Positions 13,028 to 24,256 of a DNA stretch of 64,000 nucleotides are shown piece after piece. The position numbers and the translations under genes are program-made. The stretch is from Erodium maritimum (Eukaryota > Streptophyta > Magnoliopsida > Geraniales > Geraniaceae). The DNA lies in NCBI GenBank assembly GCA_963921825.1, contig OY997591.1, positions 51,853,825 to 51,917,824 of the forward strand, read 5' to 3'. The notes under the pieces were generated by a model. That model searched no databases and had not been told where the DNA came from. It saw only the letters and a list, made by a program, of their open reading frames with translations. Position 1 is the stretch's first letter; each line of letters opens with the position of its first letter.

Positions 13028-13588
13028 GTCGCGCTGATACGCGAGCGGTTGAAGACCGCACAGAGTCGGCAGAAGAGCTACGCCGAAAGACGACGTCGAC
13101 CTCTTGAGTTTGCAGTCGGGGATCACATGTTCCTGAAGGTGAGCCCGAGGAAGGGACTGGTACGGTTCAGACGCAGCGGGGGCAAGTTAGCCCCGCGGTA
13201 CATCGGCCCGTTCGAGATCTTGAGCAGCGTGAGAGCAGTGGCTTATCCTCTGGCGTTACCACCGCAACTTGAGAGAGTTCATAACGTCTTCCACGTGTCC
13301 CAGTTGCGGCAGTACAATGCGGACCCCTCCCACGTCATTGAGTGGACAGATATCGAGGTGGCTGACGATGTCTCCTATGAGGAGCAGCCGGTTCGGATCA
13401 TGGACACACGGGAGCAGGTCCTGCATGGCAAGATTATCCGCCTGGTACGGGTGCAGTGGAGGCATCACGGGGATGAGTCGACTTGGGAATGCGAGGACGA
13501 GGTTCCCGCGAAGTACCCCAACTTGTTCGATTCCAGAGGTACGTCTATTTTAAATTTCACGGACGAAATTCCTTTAAGGGGGGTAGAT
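13028..13588 (+). pseudogene. Chromovirus integrase C-terminus, chromodomain and polypurine tract (fossil)
   Basis: The translation resumes the host integrase (SRQKSYAERRRRP, GPFEILSSVRAVAY, NVFHVSQLRQY). A chromodomain follows, with VRVQWRHHGDESTWE near 13448-13492. In chromoviruses this domain steers integration toward particular chromatin. The purine-rich stretch AAGGGGGGTAGAT (13576-13588) just before the LTR is the plus-strand priming site. Confidence 0.88.
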
Positions 13589-14934
13589 TGTAAGAACCAC
13601 TCCCGGTCAACGCCAGTCAAATCGGCGAAAAACAGGAAAATTTAAAAATTTTGGACAGACACTTAAACGAACCTAAATTTGACCCCGAGGGTCATACCAG
13701 ACTTAAGTTGACCCCGATATCGACCAAAGTGAGTTCCGGGGGACTCAGGGCAACTTTCTGATCAATTTGGGAAATGTTGACTTTTCGTTGGAAAAGTCAA
13801 CCGAGCGACGTTTTGGTCCGTTCGAGGCCCGTTTTGGATCCAAAAAGCTTAGCCGTCGTAACAGCGGTCTTAGTTGAGCCGTTTCCTTGTAGCCCGTGAA
13901 GTTTCGTAATTTCTCGGGGCCCGAAACGGCCGAATTTCGCGAATATGATTGAAAAATATCTTCTAGATATTCTTCAAAAAGGTGTGGGACCCACTTGGTC
14001 ACATGTCAACTATGTGGTGGTGTTAGGTTTTTGGACAAGACAAGAGAAGACTACATTAGTGTTAGTTTTGTAATTAAGTATTAGTTGTGTTTTAAAAACA
14101 AAACAAAAGGGAAGACAAATACAGGGTTTCGGCCAAGTGTTTCAAAAAGGAAAAAAAATAGGTTGTTAGAGAGAGAAGGAGAAGGAGAAAAGGGGAGAAA
14201 AGAGAAGAGGTGTTAGGGTTTTTCCACTATTCACGAGCATCAAACCATTGGATCGTCTCAACGTTCCAAGAATCGAACTCCCATCGACATTCTCTACGGT
14301 GAGCACCTAATCGATCTTCGTTTTGTTAAGTTCAAATGTCACGCCCCAATTTCAGCGAACCGAACTCGGGACGCGAACATTTAAAAGATACAATACTTGA
14401 AACCTGTTTTCATTAAATCACTTTAAAAAGCTAGTTTAGTTCAACAAAATAATATTTACATCTCAAAATAAGTCCCAACAAGTGGACAAGGTACAATATC
14501 CGCCACTAGACTCAACAAAATAAAGACCAGACTCCGCTCCTAGCTCCACAAGCTTCAAGAGCTCACCTAGTCCGTCCGGTGATCAGTACATGTAGGAAAA
14601 GCAACTAGGGGTGAGCGTTCGCTCACCACCACGGATAACAGACTGACTATGGCATAATTAGTAGATAAAGCCAGAAACACCAAAACCAAACCCAACACCG
14701 GGACTACAGTCCCCAACTCAAGTACTCAACTGACCCACCACCCGTTACTTTCCTCAACAGACTCAACACTCGATAAAGTAATGTAAACCCGACACAACTA
14801 TCGACGACCTCCTCCAAGGACACGACAGAACGACTACGCAACGCCAAACAAGATCACAAAGGATCGCACACCAAACAAGATCACAAAGGATCGCACACCA
14901 GCTGCTCAGTAACCAATCTCCAATCAGGTCAAGG

Positions 14935-15290
14935 ATCGACCTATCGCAATTCCTCGACACGAAGTCGGATCAGGCTGTCGACCTATCGCAATTCATCGAC
15001 ACCAAGTCGGATCAGGCTGTCGACCTATCGCAATTCATCGATACCAAGTCGGATCAGGCTGTCGACCTATCGCAATTCATCGACACTAAGTTGGATCAGG
15101 CTGTCGACCTATCGCAATTCATCGACACTAAGTCAGATCAGGCTGTCGACCTATCGCAATTCATCGACACCAAGTCGGATCAGGCTGTCGACCTATCGCA
15201 GTTCATCGACATCAAGTCGGATCAGGCTATCGACCTATCGCAATTCATCGGCATCAAGTCGGATCAGGCTGTCGACCTTTCGAACTCACA
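14935..15290 (+). repeat. 42-bp minisatellite, about 8.5 copies, inside the nested LTR
   Basis: The unit includes GATCAGGCTGTCGACCTATC and repeats every 42 bp with a few changes per copy. As 42 is divisible by three, it leaves an open frame with a 14-residue repeat (DQAVDLSQFIDTKS). That frame is a by-product of the array and not a gene. A diverged relative of the unit occurs in the host LTR at about 18750-19135. Confidence 0.88.
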
Positions 15291-15479
15291 ACTTCAGGTA
15301 ACCACAATCACAATCACAGGAAAGTTCAACACACATGCACTCAAGGCCACTCAAGACACCTCAACAGTCAAGACTCGGGTTCAACAACCCCTCGGGCACT
15401 CACGACCACTCAAGACACACCAACGGTCAAGACTCGGGCTCAACAACCACACGGCAGTCACGGCCACCCCAAAACACCA

Positions 15480-15720
15480 ACAGTAAAACACGGGCACTCA
15501 CGGCCACCCAAGACACCAATTTAAATAACACGGGCTCTCATGGCCACCCAAGACACCAAAAATCAAATACGGGCTCTCATGGCCACCCAAGACACCAACA
15601 CTAATACACGGGCTCTCATGGCCACCCAAGACTCAACAGTCAAACACGGGCTCTCACGGCCACCCAAGACTCAACAGTCAAACACGGGCTCTCATGGCCA
15701 CCCAAGACTCAACAAAAACA
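15480..15720 (-). repeat. Module array (about 38-50 bp) in the nested LTR
   Basis: In plus reading the repeated core is CACGGGCTCTCATGGCCACC, the reverse of the module seen in the other gypsy LTRs. About six copies are visible. Confidence 0.75.
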
Positions 15721-18429
15721 CAATCAACCTCCGGCATAACCAAAGCCTCCAACAGTTCTAATATCAACAGTTTCACAATCAACCTCCGGGCATGGTCATA
15801 TGCCTCCAGTACTCCTAATCTCGATAATTTCGCAATCAACCTCCGGGCATGGTCATATGCCTCCAGTAGTTCTATTATCGCTAAGTTCTCCGCTCCTACG
15901 ACACTACTAAGTGTCACATGCATTTCCAATGTTCGCTACATTCCCGTATCATACATTTCTAATATTCGATAACCTACTCAACCCACGACACCCCGGTGTC
16001 ACATGAAATTCTACTGTTAACTTTCCCTAGTCAGGGACGAGATCCGGCTACTTTTCCCTACCTCACGACGAAACCACAGTAGCGTCTCCTAGATGCTGAC
16101 GACCGGGCCAACGCCGTCTTCCAGGGCGAAGTGCGCGTCTGGGTGTAACTCCGGCTTTCTCTTCGATTAAAGCCGCACTCTACTTTACACAGAAAGTTAC
16201 AATTAATACCGGTTTCACAAATTGATTTAAAAGGTTACGACGTTTTCACTTTAAAAGACTCGAGCGGGCTAAAAGCGGTAATACGGCGAATCGGGTTCAA
16301 GCACCCGCACACCAAACTCAGAACCCAGTGCACGGATTCCGAGGCACGAGTTTCGTGCATGTTTCCCGAGGTCCGGTTCTTCGTTCCGTTTTTGACCCGT
16401 TCTTAGTCCGAATTCCATTTTAGTCACAGTTGCAGATCTGATTTATTAGTTCCAAAATTCACTTTAAACCCTTTTCCATTATTTTCCTCAAAAACTCAAA
16501 ACTGAAATTTAGTTTTCCTTTCGATTTCCTTTTACAGTTCAACGCTTTGAGTCCTGATCCAACAATATTGTTCCAAATATGACCAGATCCAAAGAAGGTT
16601 CATAAAAAGGAAAGAAGAACGGGAAAAGGTTCGAGTTTCGAACCGATCGGCCGCCAGCGAGGGCGGCGCCGACCGGGGCCTCACCGTAGGAAAAGGACGA
16701 CGGGAGGCGTCGAGTTTGCAGCCGTGGAGGTGGCGGAGCACGGCGTGCTCATTCTCGCTTCGGATCTGGACGGACACGACGGGTCCGTCCCAGATCTGGC
16801 GATTCGTCGGCGAACTCGGAGGTTCTGGAGCGGCACGGCCTGACTTGCAGTGGTCGGAGGGGAGAGAGAGGTCGGAGACGAAGGAAAGTGGTGGCGTTGA
16901 CTAGACGGGGAGGGAGAGGTCGGACGCGGCCGAGACCGGTGAGAGGACGGCGAAGCTCGGGACCGAGAGAAGGAGATGATCGGAGGTGGAGATGGTGACG
17001 GGGACGGCGGCTTGGTTTGACGGGGAAGATGAGGAGAGGAGGTCCGGGACTCGGGCGACGAGCGAGAGGAGCTCGGGACGACGGCGGCCGGAGCTGGTGG
17101 TGGACGGAAACGGTTCTGCGAGGAAGATGAAGGAGAGTGAGAACGTGATCGGGAGAGTTCGAGAGGGTGGGAGGGTTTGTTTGCGCGTTGAGACACTGAA
17201 ACCCTAAGGTTTCAGCTTATAAGGCACGGGTTTGGGACTCTCGGCCCAGCAGCCAGTTCAGCTGGGTCAGGCCTGGCCTGGCTGGGCCTGCGGGTCTGGT
17301 CGGGTCTGACCGGCCCAACTTCAATTTTTTTTTGTTATTTAACTACACTGATTCAATATTCACCCTCGACGTTTCGTTCGAACAGAAACTTAAGACTTAA
17401 AGTGTTTAAAGCCGGAGCGGTCTTCACATCAAAAATTAGGTTTTGGTTTAAAACTAGTACTTTAGGGTTGTATTGAGGATTGGGGTTCGTTGGAGACGTT
17501 TTGGAGCAAGATTGAACGTTTTCCGGTGACCGGGAGATCGGGGGGAGCTCCGGCCACCGGATATGGTGGCTGGCCGGAGCTAGGGCCGGCCATCACCATG
17601 GTGAGCCGGGCCCAAAATGCCCTAGCCACCCACGGCCAAGGTTGGACGGGTGGGGCCCACGTGCTCGGGTGCTCGGGTTTCGTGTTCGGGTGGTTTAGGA
17701 CGTTCCCCGAGTCATTAATCTACACCCGGATCGAAATTTGGATTTAAATTGTAAAAGTTGTAATTGACGGGTTTAGAAACTTGAAACACTAATTAAATTA
17801 CACGGAAGTCGGAATTGGATTCCGTCAAGTGCATAGGAACCCTTGAATTATTCTAAGACCGTAGAAACGAAAACGGGAATTTTCGGAGCCCCGGAAGGGC
17901 GTTTCCAAAACCCGGGCAGATTCGCCATGTCGGGCGAATCGGGCCTTTCCGGGTCCATTATCGACAATGTCGAGTAATTGGGAAGTTTGGGAGTGATCGA
18001 CATTGTCGGGGTTACTTTTGGGCGTCAAGTTTATTAAATTCCAGTTTATATCTGCGAACTTAAAAGTATTTAAACTATGTTCTTATTTAGATCGTGCCGC
18101 AGACAGAGGAAAGGGAAAGCTAGGCGAGTGATCGGGATCACGCCAGAGCTTGTTTGTGCGCTTTTGGAGAAAGCATACGAGGTAGGGAAAAGTAGCTGGA
18201 TCTCGGCCCTGACTAGGGAAAGTTAACAGTAGAAATGCATGTGACATCGGGGTGTCGTGGGTTAAGTAGGTTATCGAATATTAGAAAGGCAGGCGACACC
18301 GGGTGGTGTCGTATGATACGGTAACGTATCGAACAATAGAAATGCATGTGACACTTATTAGTGTCGTAGGAGCAGTGAACTTTCGATACTAGAATTACTG
18401 GAGGCATTTGGTTATGCCCGGAGGTTGAT

Positions 18430-19135
18430 TGTTTAGTTTGTGTCTTGGGTGGCCATGAGAGCCCGTACTTTACTGTTTATGTCTTGGGTGGCCATGAGAG
18501 CCCGTACTTTACTGTTTGTGTCTTGGGTGGCCATGAGAGCCCGTACTTTACTATTTGTGCCTTGGCTGGCCATGAGAGCTCGTACTTTACTGTTGGTGTG
18601 TCTTGGGTGGCCTTGAGTGCCCGTGGGGTTGTTGAACCCGTGTTTTACCGTTGGTGTCTTGGGTGGCCATGAGTGCATGTGGGGTGTCAAACCGGTGTTG
18701 TTGTTGTTTGTTGAACTTTGCTTGTGATTGTGGTTACCTGGGGTTGGTGAGTGACAGGTCGACAGCCTGATCCGACTTTGTGTCGGGAAAAGTGCGACAG
18801 GTCGACTGCATGATCCGACCGTCGCGTTGGGAAAAGAGCATTAGGTCGACAGCCTATCCGACTAGGGTCGGGAAAAGTGCGACAGGTCGGCCGCCTGATC
18901 CAACCGTCGCGTTGGGAAAAGGGCAGGGATACTGATTGTGGTTACCTGGGGTTGGTGAGTGACAAGTCGACAGCTTGATCCGACCTTGTGTCGGGAAAAG
19001 TGCAACAGGTCGACAGCCTGATCCGACTGGGGTCGGGAAAAGTGCGACATGTCGACTGCCTGATCCAACCGTCGCGTTGGGAAAAGTGCGACAGGTCGGC
19101 TACCTGATCCAACCGTCGCGTTGGGAAAAGGGCAG
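18430..19135 (+). repeat. Two adjacent module arrays in the host 3' LTR
   Basis: 18430-18700 holds about six copies of a 45-bp module with GGTGGCCATGAGAGCCCGT. 18750-19135 holds about eight degenerate copies of a module with GACAGGTCGACAGCCTGATC. Confidence 0.75.
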
Positions 19136-19667
19136 GGGGTTACTGAGCAACTGGAGTGCGATCCTTTGCGATCTTGTTTGGTGTGTGTTCCCTTGTGATC
19201 TTGGGTGTTGCGTGGTTATCTTTCGTGTCTTGGAGGAAGTCGGTTGAGGAAGGTAACTGTTGTGTGTCAGTCAAGTTACTTGAGTTTGGGGATAGTAGTC
19301 TCCGGTGTTGAGTTTGTTGTTGGTGTTACCGGCATTGTCTGCTAAGTATGCCGTATTCAGTCTGTTATCCGTGGTGGTGAGCGAACGCTCACCCCTAGCT
19401 GCTTTTCCTACAGGTACTGGTCGCGGGACGGAATAGGTGAGCTTCCGAAGCTTGAAGAGCTAGGAGCGGGAGTCCGGGTTTACTTTTGAGTCTAACGACG
19501 TACGCTTTGTATTTTGTCCGCTTGTGGGATGTACTTTTGAGTTGTAAATGATTATTTTGTTTAACTAAATTGGTGGTTTTAAAGTGTTTTAATTAAAGGT
19601 TGAAATTATTTTATTGTCTTAAATGTTTGCGTTCTGGATTCGGTTCTGCGGAATTTGGGGCGTGACA

Positions 19668-20309
19668 CCGGCCATTAATTATCGGCCACGATAATAGACT
19701 TTAGCCTTTGGTTTGGCCAAGACTCGTGATGTGCACCATCCATTTAAAAAAAAATCAAACTTCCTCTCCAGGTTCAGTTAGCGATGCTCTTTCTGCACAT
19801 GATATCTATCCGGGGATCTCTTCGTTGGTCATTGGGCGTATATGAGAGAGCATTACCCATGTTGTAGCGAGGTTTGCTGAGGGTACTAGGGTCCACTATG
19901 GAGGTTCAACTGCGGAGGGTTTCCGGAAGATTGAGCTAATTTTGAGAACTCACTATAGCTATAGGTACCTAGCCTTGTTAGGATCACATGATCTTGTTTT
20001 AGTTGTGTATATATTTTTGATTTTGCTTATGCTTTAGGCTATGATATTTTCAAGTTGTTGGGTTCTTTATCTCTGTATCGTTTACTTCGTTAATATATTT
20101 AAGGGTAATTATAAATGATTATCCTAACGTATAAGGAAAATTCACCGTTTACTTCGAAATTGCATATATCATCCTAAATGCTACACTTTCTAACGTTACA
20201 TTTTCCATCCGTTTTTGTTAACTTTTTTTGACGAAATGACCAAAGTGCCCCAAATAATCCATAAAATTACACCAACCCTTAAATTTGAAATATGTGTTAA
20301 ATATATTTT
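19668..20309. other. Unassigned segment between the chromovirus and the inverted repeat
   Basis: No gene is recognised. 19772-19964 looks like an isolated exon: an acceptor-like CTCTCCAG precedes it, a donor-like GTACCT follows, and the frame reads HVVARFAEGTRVHYGG with one stop. Its family is unknown. 20101-20240 begins GGGTAATTATAAATG and resembles one end of a terminal-inverted-repeat element, but no matching other end was found. Confidence 0.35.
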
Positions 20310-23300
20310 TTTAACATACGGATGAAACTTTTATTGATATATGAATAAAAAGGTCACAGGGAAATAATCTAATAGGATGAGATACAGTTTCGGTGACGGC
20401 CGAAACATTGATCCTATAACCAAATTTCGGGTAAAGTCCAGGAAGAGGCTAAGAGTGGTTCCCTATTTGAGTTGTGCTTGGCGTTGTGGATCTATGAAGC
20501 TTTCCCCGTCTCGACTTGAGCGATATTTTTATATCGTAACAGTCGTTCAAGGACTATGCTAGGGAAAGGATGAAGTTGGGGGACAGATAATGTCCGCCCC
20601 CTAAGGGTCGAGGTGTAGCTGAAGGATACTAGGGTGAAAAAAAACGGCGGAAATAAAAAAAACTAGAAAATCCTTAGGATCCATGTAATTCCAAGTAAAC
20701 TGGAAATTTTTTTTTATAAAAATTATTACCTCTTGTAGTTTCGAGCCTAGTTCAAGACGAGAACTAAAAGAACGCTTCTACTTGTCGAGGTTGAGACGTC
20801 TCCAAAATGATGTGTCCTCTGCAGGTATCCACACCAATAATGGCTCCCAAAACTAATTGTGTGCTAGCACAAAAGTAACATTTTCTCTCTTTTCTTCCTC
20901 TGGTGTTTTTCTCTTTACTTTCTCTATTTCTCATGATTGAATTCTCTCCAAAACGTAGCAACCCTTTCAATTTCGTAATCCCAAGTGGGTTACGAAATAT
21001 CAACAAAGTGGAGATCCTTATGACGAGAGTGGAATTCTAAATATAAAAAATTTGAATTTCTGAAATTCAAATGATTTTAATTGAATTTAAAAAAATTAAA
21101 TATGAATATGTATATCTTTATTTTCAAGGCTCAAATATAAAATTCGAATCTGAAAATAAATACATGATATATACTCACATTTATTTAATATGTTTTATCA
21201 ACATAAATTACTAATATAATTTTATTATATTAAAAGAGAAAAATCGAGTAATAATTAAAATTTTATTATATAAAATATAATATAATTGTATTCATTTAAT
21301 TGGGATTCTAACGCCTAATTAGTTTTGGGGCTTGTTGTGGTATGTGACCATATAGGCTCATACAACATTGGTAGTGGGTCCGATATCCCTGTTTTGTCTA
21401 CATGTCATAATTGGACTCTAGCAAGGCATTATGACTTCTAAAAGTTATATGAAGATCAACAATCTGATTTAACCTTTCAACCCTTAATATTTTAATCTCT
21501 TTGTCATCGATATCTCGATCGAATGTAAGACATAGGACCGTCATCCTTATTTTATTCGCGATCATTAGTTTCTTGATCCTAAGTAGATTGTGAGTGATAA
21601 CTTATTATCGATTCGCATGTCCATTCATTTCCATAGTCTCACTTATCAAGGGGCCCAACGATATCTATCTCATATTTACATGAGGGGGAAATCCCTTATC
21701 AGTACTCACATTTCTCACATAAATGATTATGTACCCAACAACAATCTTTATTATTGTCCGATTAAAGATAACGTTGAATTGTAGCAAGATACAAAACCAC
21801 CTATATATAGAAATCAATGATGACTACAAGGTCGAAGGACTTACACCATATTACAGTACTAAAAAATACTCATGACAATTCTTATGTAGTATTCTCACAT
21901 TGGGCTATCCAATTCTATTTCACCAAATAGTATCTATGATTTGACTTCATATCTCATATGCATGATTAGTAAAACATGATCATCAGTCAACATCATACTA
22001 GTATTAGTATATCAATAAGACTATGGATCATTAGAATAATACTCCTTATACATTTAAGAGTTTTACTATCAAGTCACACACTTGATGATCTTAAAAAGAG
22101 TTGATTATTCACGCAATTAACATTTAACAAAATGATAATAAAAGTGTCAATATATTAATAAATGATAATATCGTACACGATCAAGATTGACCTAAGGCAC
22201 AAAACTAATAGTGGCTCCTCTTAGACACCTCGTGGTGCCCTAGAGGAATCAAGGAGACCAATGAGGCCGTTGTGCGAGCCTCTCGCCTGGCCCATCGGGC
22301 CCTTCTCCCCTCCCAGGGGAGCATTCCAAGTTCCTCCTTCCCTGTTTCAGATGAGCATCAATGGTCACCCATTAGAGGACCGATCAGGCTTCCTTGGAGT
22401 GACGATACCGACGGGTCGGTCCCTTTGTACGAGGGCGATCATCGGGGTTGGAGGTAGAAGATCCTCTACTTCTGTGATTGGCTAGTAGGACCGAGGGTGA
22501 CGACAAATCCGGCCTAGGAGGAGGGCGACGTTTGCTTGGCGAACCCACAGTCCATGTTGCCTCGAGCGGACCACGGTTGGACGCCGCTTATTGCATCTGG
22601 GTCTGGGGTGGTGGACAAGGGTCGACGGAGGAGGAGATGGTGTCACCGTGGGCGAACTAATCGGCGATGTTTCCAGCAAGGGCGATCCGTACCGGACCGG
22701 TGGGGGAAATAGAGAGAATGGAGGGGACTGTTGCACTAGCAGATGTGATGGACGGGCCGAGGCCTAAAAGAAGATATTGTACGCGACGACGAATCGAAAC
22801 TCCATAAGATGGAGGAAGAAAGGCGACGTTTTGCTGCAAAACTTGACAGAGTCATCCCCACGAGAACATGGCCAAAGGTGATGTTTGGAAAGGCTATCAT
22901 GTGACTGGATCCCTAAGGCCAGGGAAGTGGTGGGGAGAGAACATTCTCTTGCTTTACCTATTGGTTTTGACCGATTCGGTCTAATTAAGGTCGTATTAAA
23001 TATCACTTTTCAAGTACTTATTAAATATATATTTTTAAACATGTATTCTTATTTCTAATAAAATATTTTTAAACATAAAATTTAATTTTTTTATATCAAA
23101 TAATCAATTAATATTTATCATTTTAATTTCAAAGTATATTTTAATATTATTGATTAAATAATTTTAATATTTATTAACTAATTAATTTAAATTTAGTTTT
23201 AAAAATTATTTATTAAAAAATATTAGTAAAGAAGTGTATAATTATATGCAATGGAGTAAATCAACATCTAAAAAACACTTCGCTGACTCTACTAATCTTT

Positions 23301-24226
23301 GCAGAGAATTGTCGCTCTCTCTTCCTCCATCCTATGGAGTTTCAATTCGATGTCGCGTAGGGTCTCCTTTTTCGGGCCTCGTATCGTCCACTACATCCGT
23401 CAGTGTAGCAATCCCCCCATCCTCTCTGTTTCCCCCACCGGCCCGGTACGAATCACCCTTGTTGGCAACACCGCCGATCAGTTCGCCTATGGTGACATCA
23501 CTTCCTCCTCCGTCGAACCTTGTCCCTCTCTGATGCAGCGAGTGGCGTACAACCATGGTCCGCTCGAGGCAACGGGGACCGTGGGTTTTCCAAGTGAACG
23601 TCACCCTCCTCCCAGGTGTATCCGTCGCCACTCTTGCTCCTGCAAACCGATCACGAAAGTAGAGGATTTCCTGCCTCCAACCCCGATGACCCCCCCCCCA
23701 CCCGTGCAAAGGGACCGAGTTGTCGGTATCGTCACTCCAAGAAAGCCTGGTCGGTCCTCTAATGGGTACCCACTATTGCCCCTCTGAATAGGGAAAGAGG
23801 AATGTTCTCCCCCGGAGGGAAGATGACCTTGATGGGGCGGACGTGAGGCTCGCACAACGGCCACACTGGTCTCTCTTAGTCCGCTAGGTAACCACGTGGT
23901 GTCCTAGAGGAGCCACACCCCGACCCTTAGGGGACAGACACTATCCACCCCAACCTCCTCCTTTCTCTAACATACTCCTTGAACGAATATTACGACATAA
24001 AAGTATTGCTCAAGTCGAGACAGGGAAAGCTTCTTGGATCCACGATGCCAAGCACAACTCGAATAGGGAACCACCTCTAGTCTCTTCCTAGATTTTACCA
24101 GACATTTAGTTATAAGACTAGTGTTTCAACCATTACCGAAACTGTTAGATTGTTTTCACTGTTGTACAGTTTCTGTAACCTTTTTTATTCCTATATCAAT
24201 AAAAGTTTCACCAGTATGCTAAATTG
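20310..24226. repeat. Large imperfect inverted repeat (arms about 0.93 kb) with AT-rich centre
   Basis: The left arm is 20310-20619 plus 22211-22853 and the right arm is 23281-24226, read in reverse. Both share, from outside in, GAAACTTTTATTGATATA, CGAGTTGTGCTTGGC (left TTGAGTTGTGCTTGGC), CCCCTAAGGGTCG, TAGAGGACCGA and CTCCATAAGATGGAGGAAG (right CTCCATAGGATGGAGGAAG). By eye the arms are roughly 80-85% identical. The centre (22854-23280) is AT-rich. No transposase, reverse transcriptase or clear target duplication was seen. It may be a foldback or long-TIR MULE-like element, or two opposed copies of one retroelement. Small ORFs in the arms are probably not genes. Confidence 0.75.
20620..22210 (-). 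mobile_element. Solo Copia-type LTR inserted in the left arm of the inverted repeat
   Basis: The flanks are GTAGC (20615-20619) and GTGGC (22211-22215), a slightly changed 5-bp target duplication. The uninterrupted site is preserved in the right arm, which supports the boundaries. On the minus strand the sequence begins TATTAGTTTTGTGCCTTAGG and ends near CCTAGTATCCTTCA. It contains the ACGGCGGAAAT stretch and other blocks shared with the Copia LTR at 35342-36993. No coding region is present. Confidence 0.8.
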
Positions 24227-24256
24227 AGTATAGTTTTATCATATTTTTATAACAAT

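Larger units (their letters stand above)
14337..17428 (-). mobile_element. Nested solo LTR, reverse orientation, with a divergent 5' end
   Basis: It is flanked by TCAAA (14332-14336 and 17429-17433). On the minus strand it starts TGTGAAGACCGCTCCGGC and ends TTGGGGCGTGACA. The 3' end and internal repeats match the Tekay/Del-like LTRs of this window; the first 1.2 kb or so does not. That divergent part contains CTTATAAG near 17215, a TATA-like box, followed by a CT-rich leader and a Ser/Pro-rich open frame (minus 16681-17196). It therefore belongs to a related but distinct, perhaps mosaic, subfamily. Confidence 0.9.
1..19667 (+). mobile_element. Ty3/gypsy chromovirus (Tekay/Del-like), 3' part, with nested insertions
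   Basis: This is an old LTR retrotransposon whose 5' LTR and gag start lie upstream of the window. Parts in order: gag with two CCHC knuckles and an aspartic protease (1-1355), reverse transcriptase and RNase H (4751-about 5950), integrase (about 6200-6959 and 13028 on), a C-terminal chromodomain (about 13390-13540), a purine-rich tract and a 3' LTR (13589-19667). The chromodomain after integrase and the LTR of about 3 kb fit the Tekay/Del clade. Three other elements are inserted (1361-4745, 6960-13027, 14337-17428), each with a target duplication, so host and guests can be ordered in time. The coding region is broken in several places besides the insertions. It is a fossil. Confidence 0.93.
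13589..19667 (+). repeat. 3' LTR of the host chromovirus (about 3 kb, split by a nested solo LTR)
   Basis: It starts TGTAAGAACCACTCCCGG directly after the polypurine tract and ends GAATTTGGGGCGTGACA. Without the nested LTR and one copy of its target duplication the length is close to 3.0 kb. It carries the GGTGGCCATGAGAGCCCGT module array (about 18430-18700) and a GACAGGTCGACAGCCTGATC array (about 18750-19135). The 5' LTR is outside the window, so neither its age nor its outer target duplication can be read here. Confidence 0.9.

Noticed and set aside
14935-15290. Regular 42-bp repeats considered as a CRISPR array
   Set aside because: The repeats are contiguous with no unique spacers and lie in a plant LTR.
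15091-15486. 131-residue frame with a 14-residue repeat (DQAVDLSQFIDTKS)
   Set aside because: It is a by-product of the 42-bp minisatellite inside a solo LTR; no start context, conserved domain or homologous gene is visible.
16681-17196. 171-residue Ser/Pro-rich frame considered as a host gene
   Set aside because: It lies wholly inside a solo LTR with a clean target duplication and has no recognisable domain. It is kept only as a possible captured leader.
22261-23864. Several Pro/Ser/Gly-rich frames of 60-160 residues on both strands
   Set aside because: All lie in the arms of the inverted repeat. Different frames are open in the two arms, so there is no sign of coding constraint.
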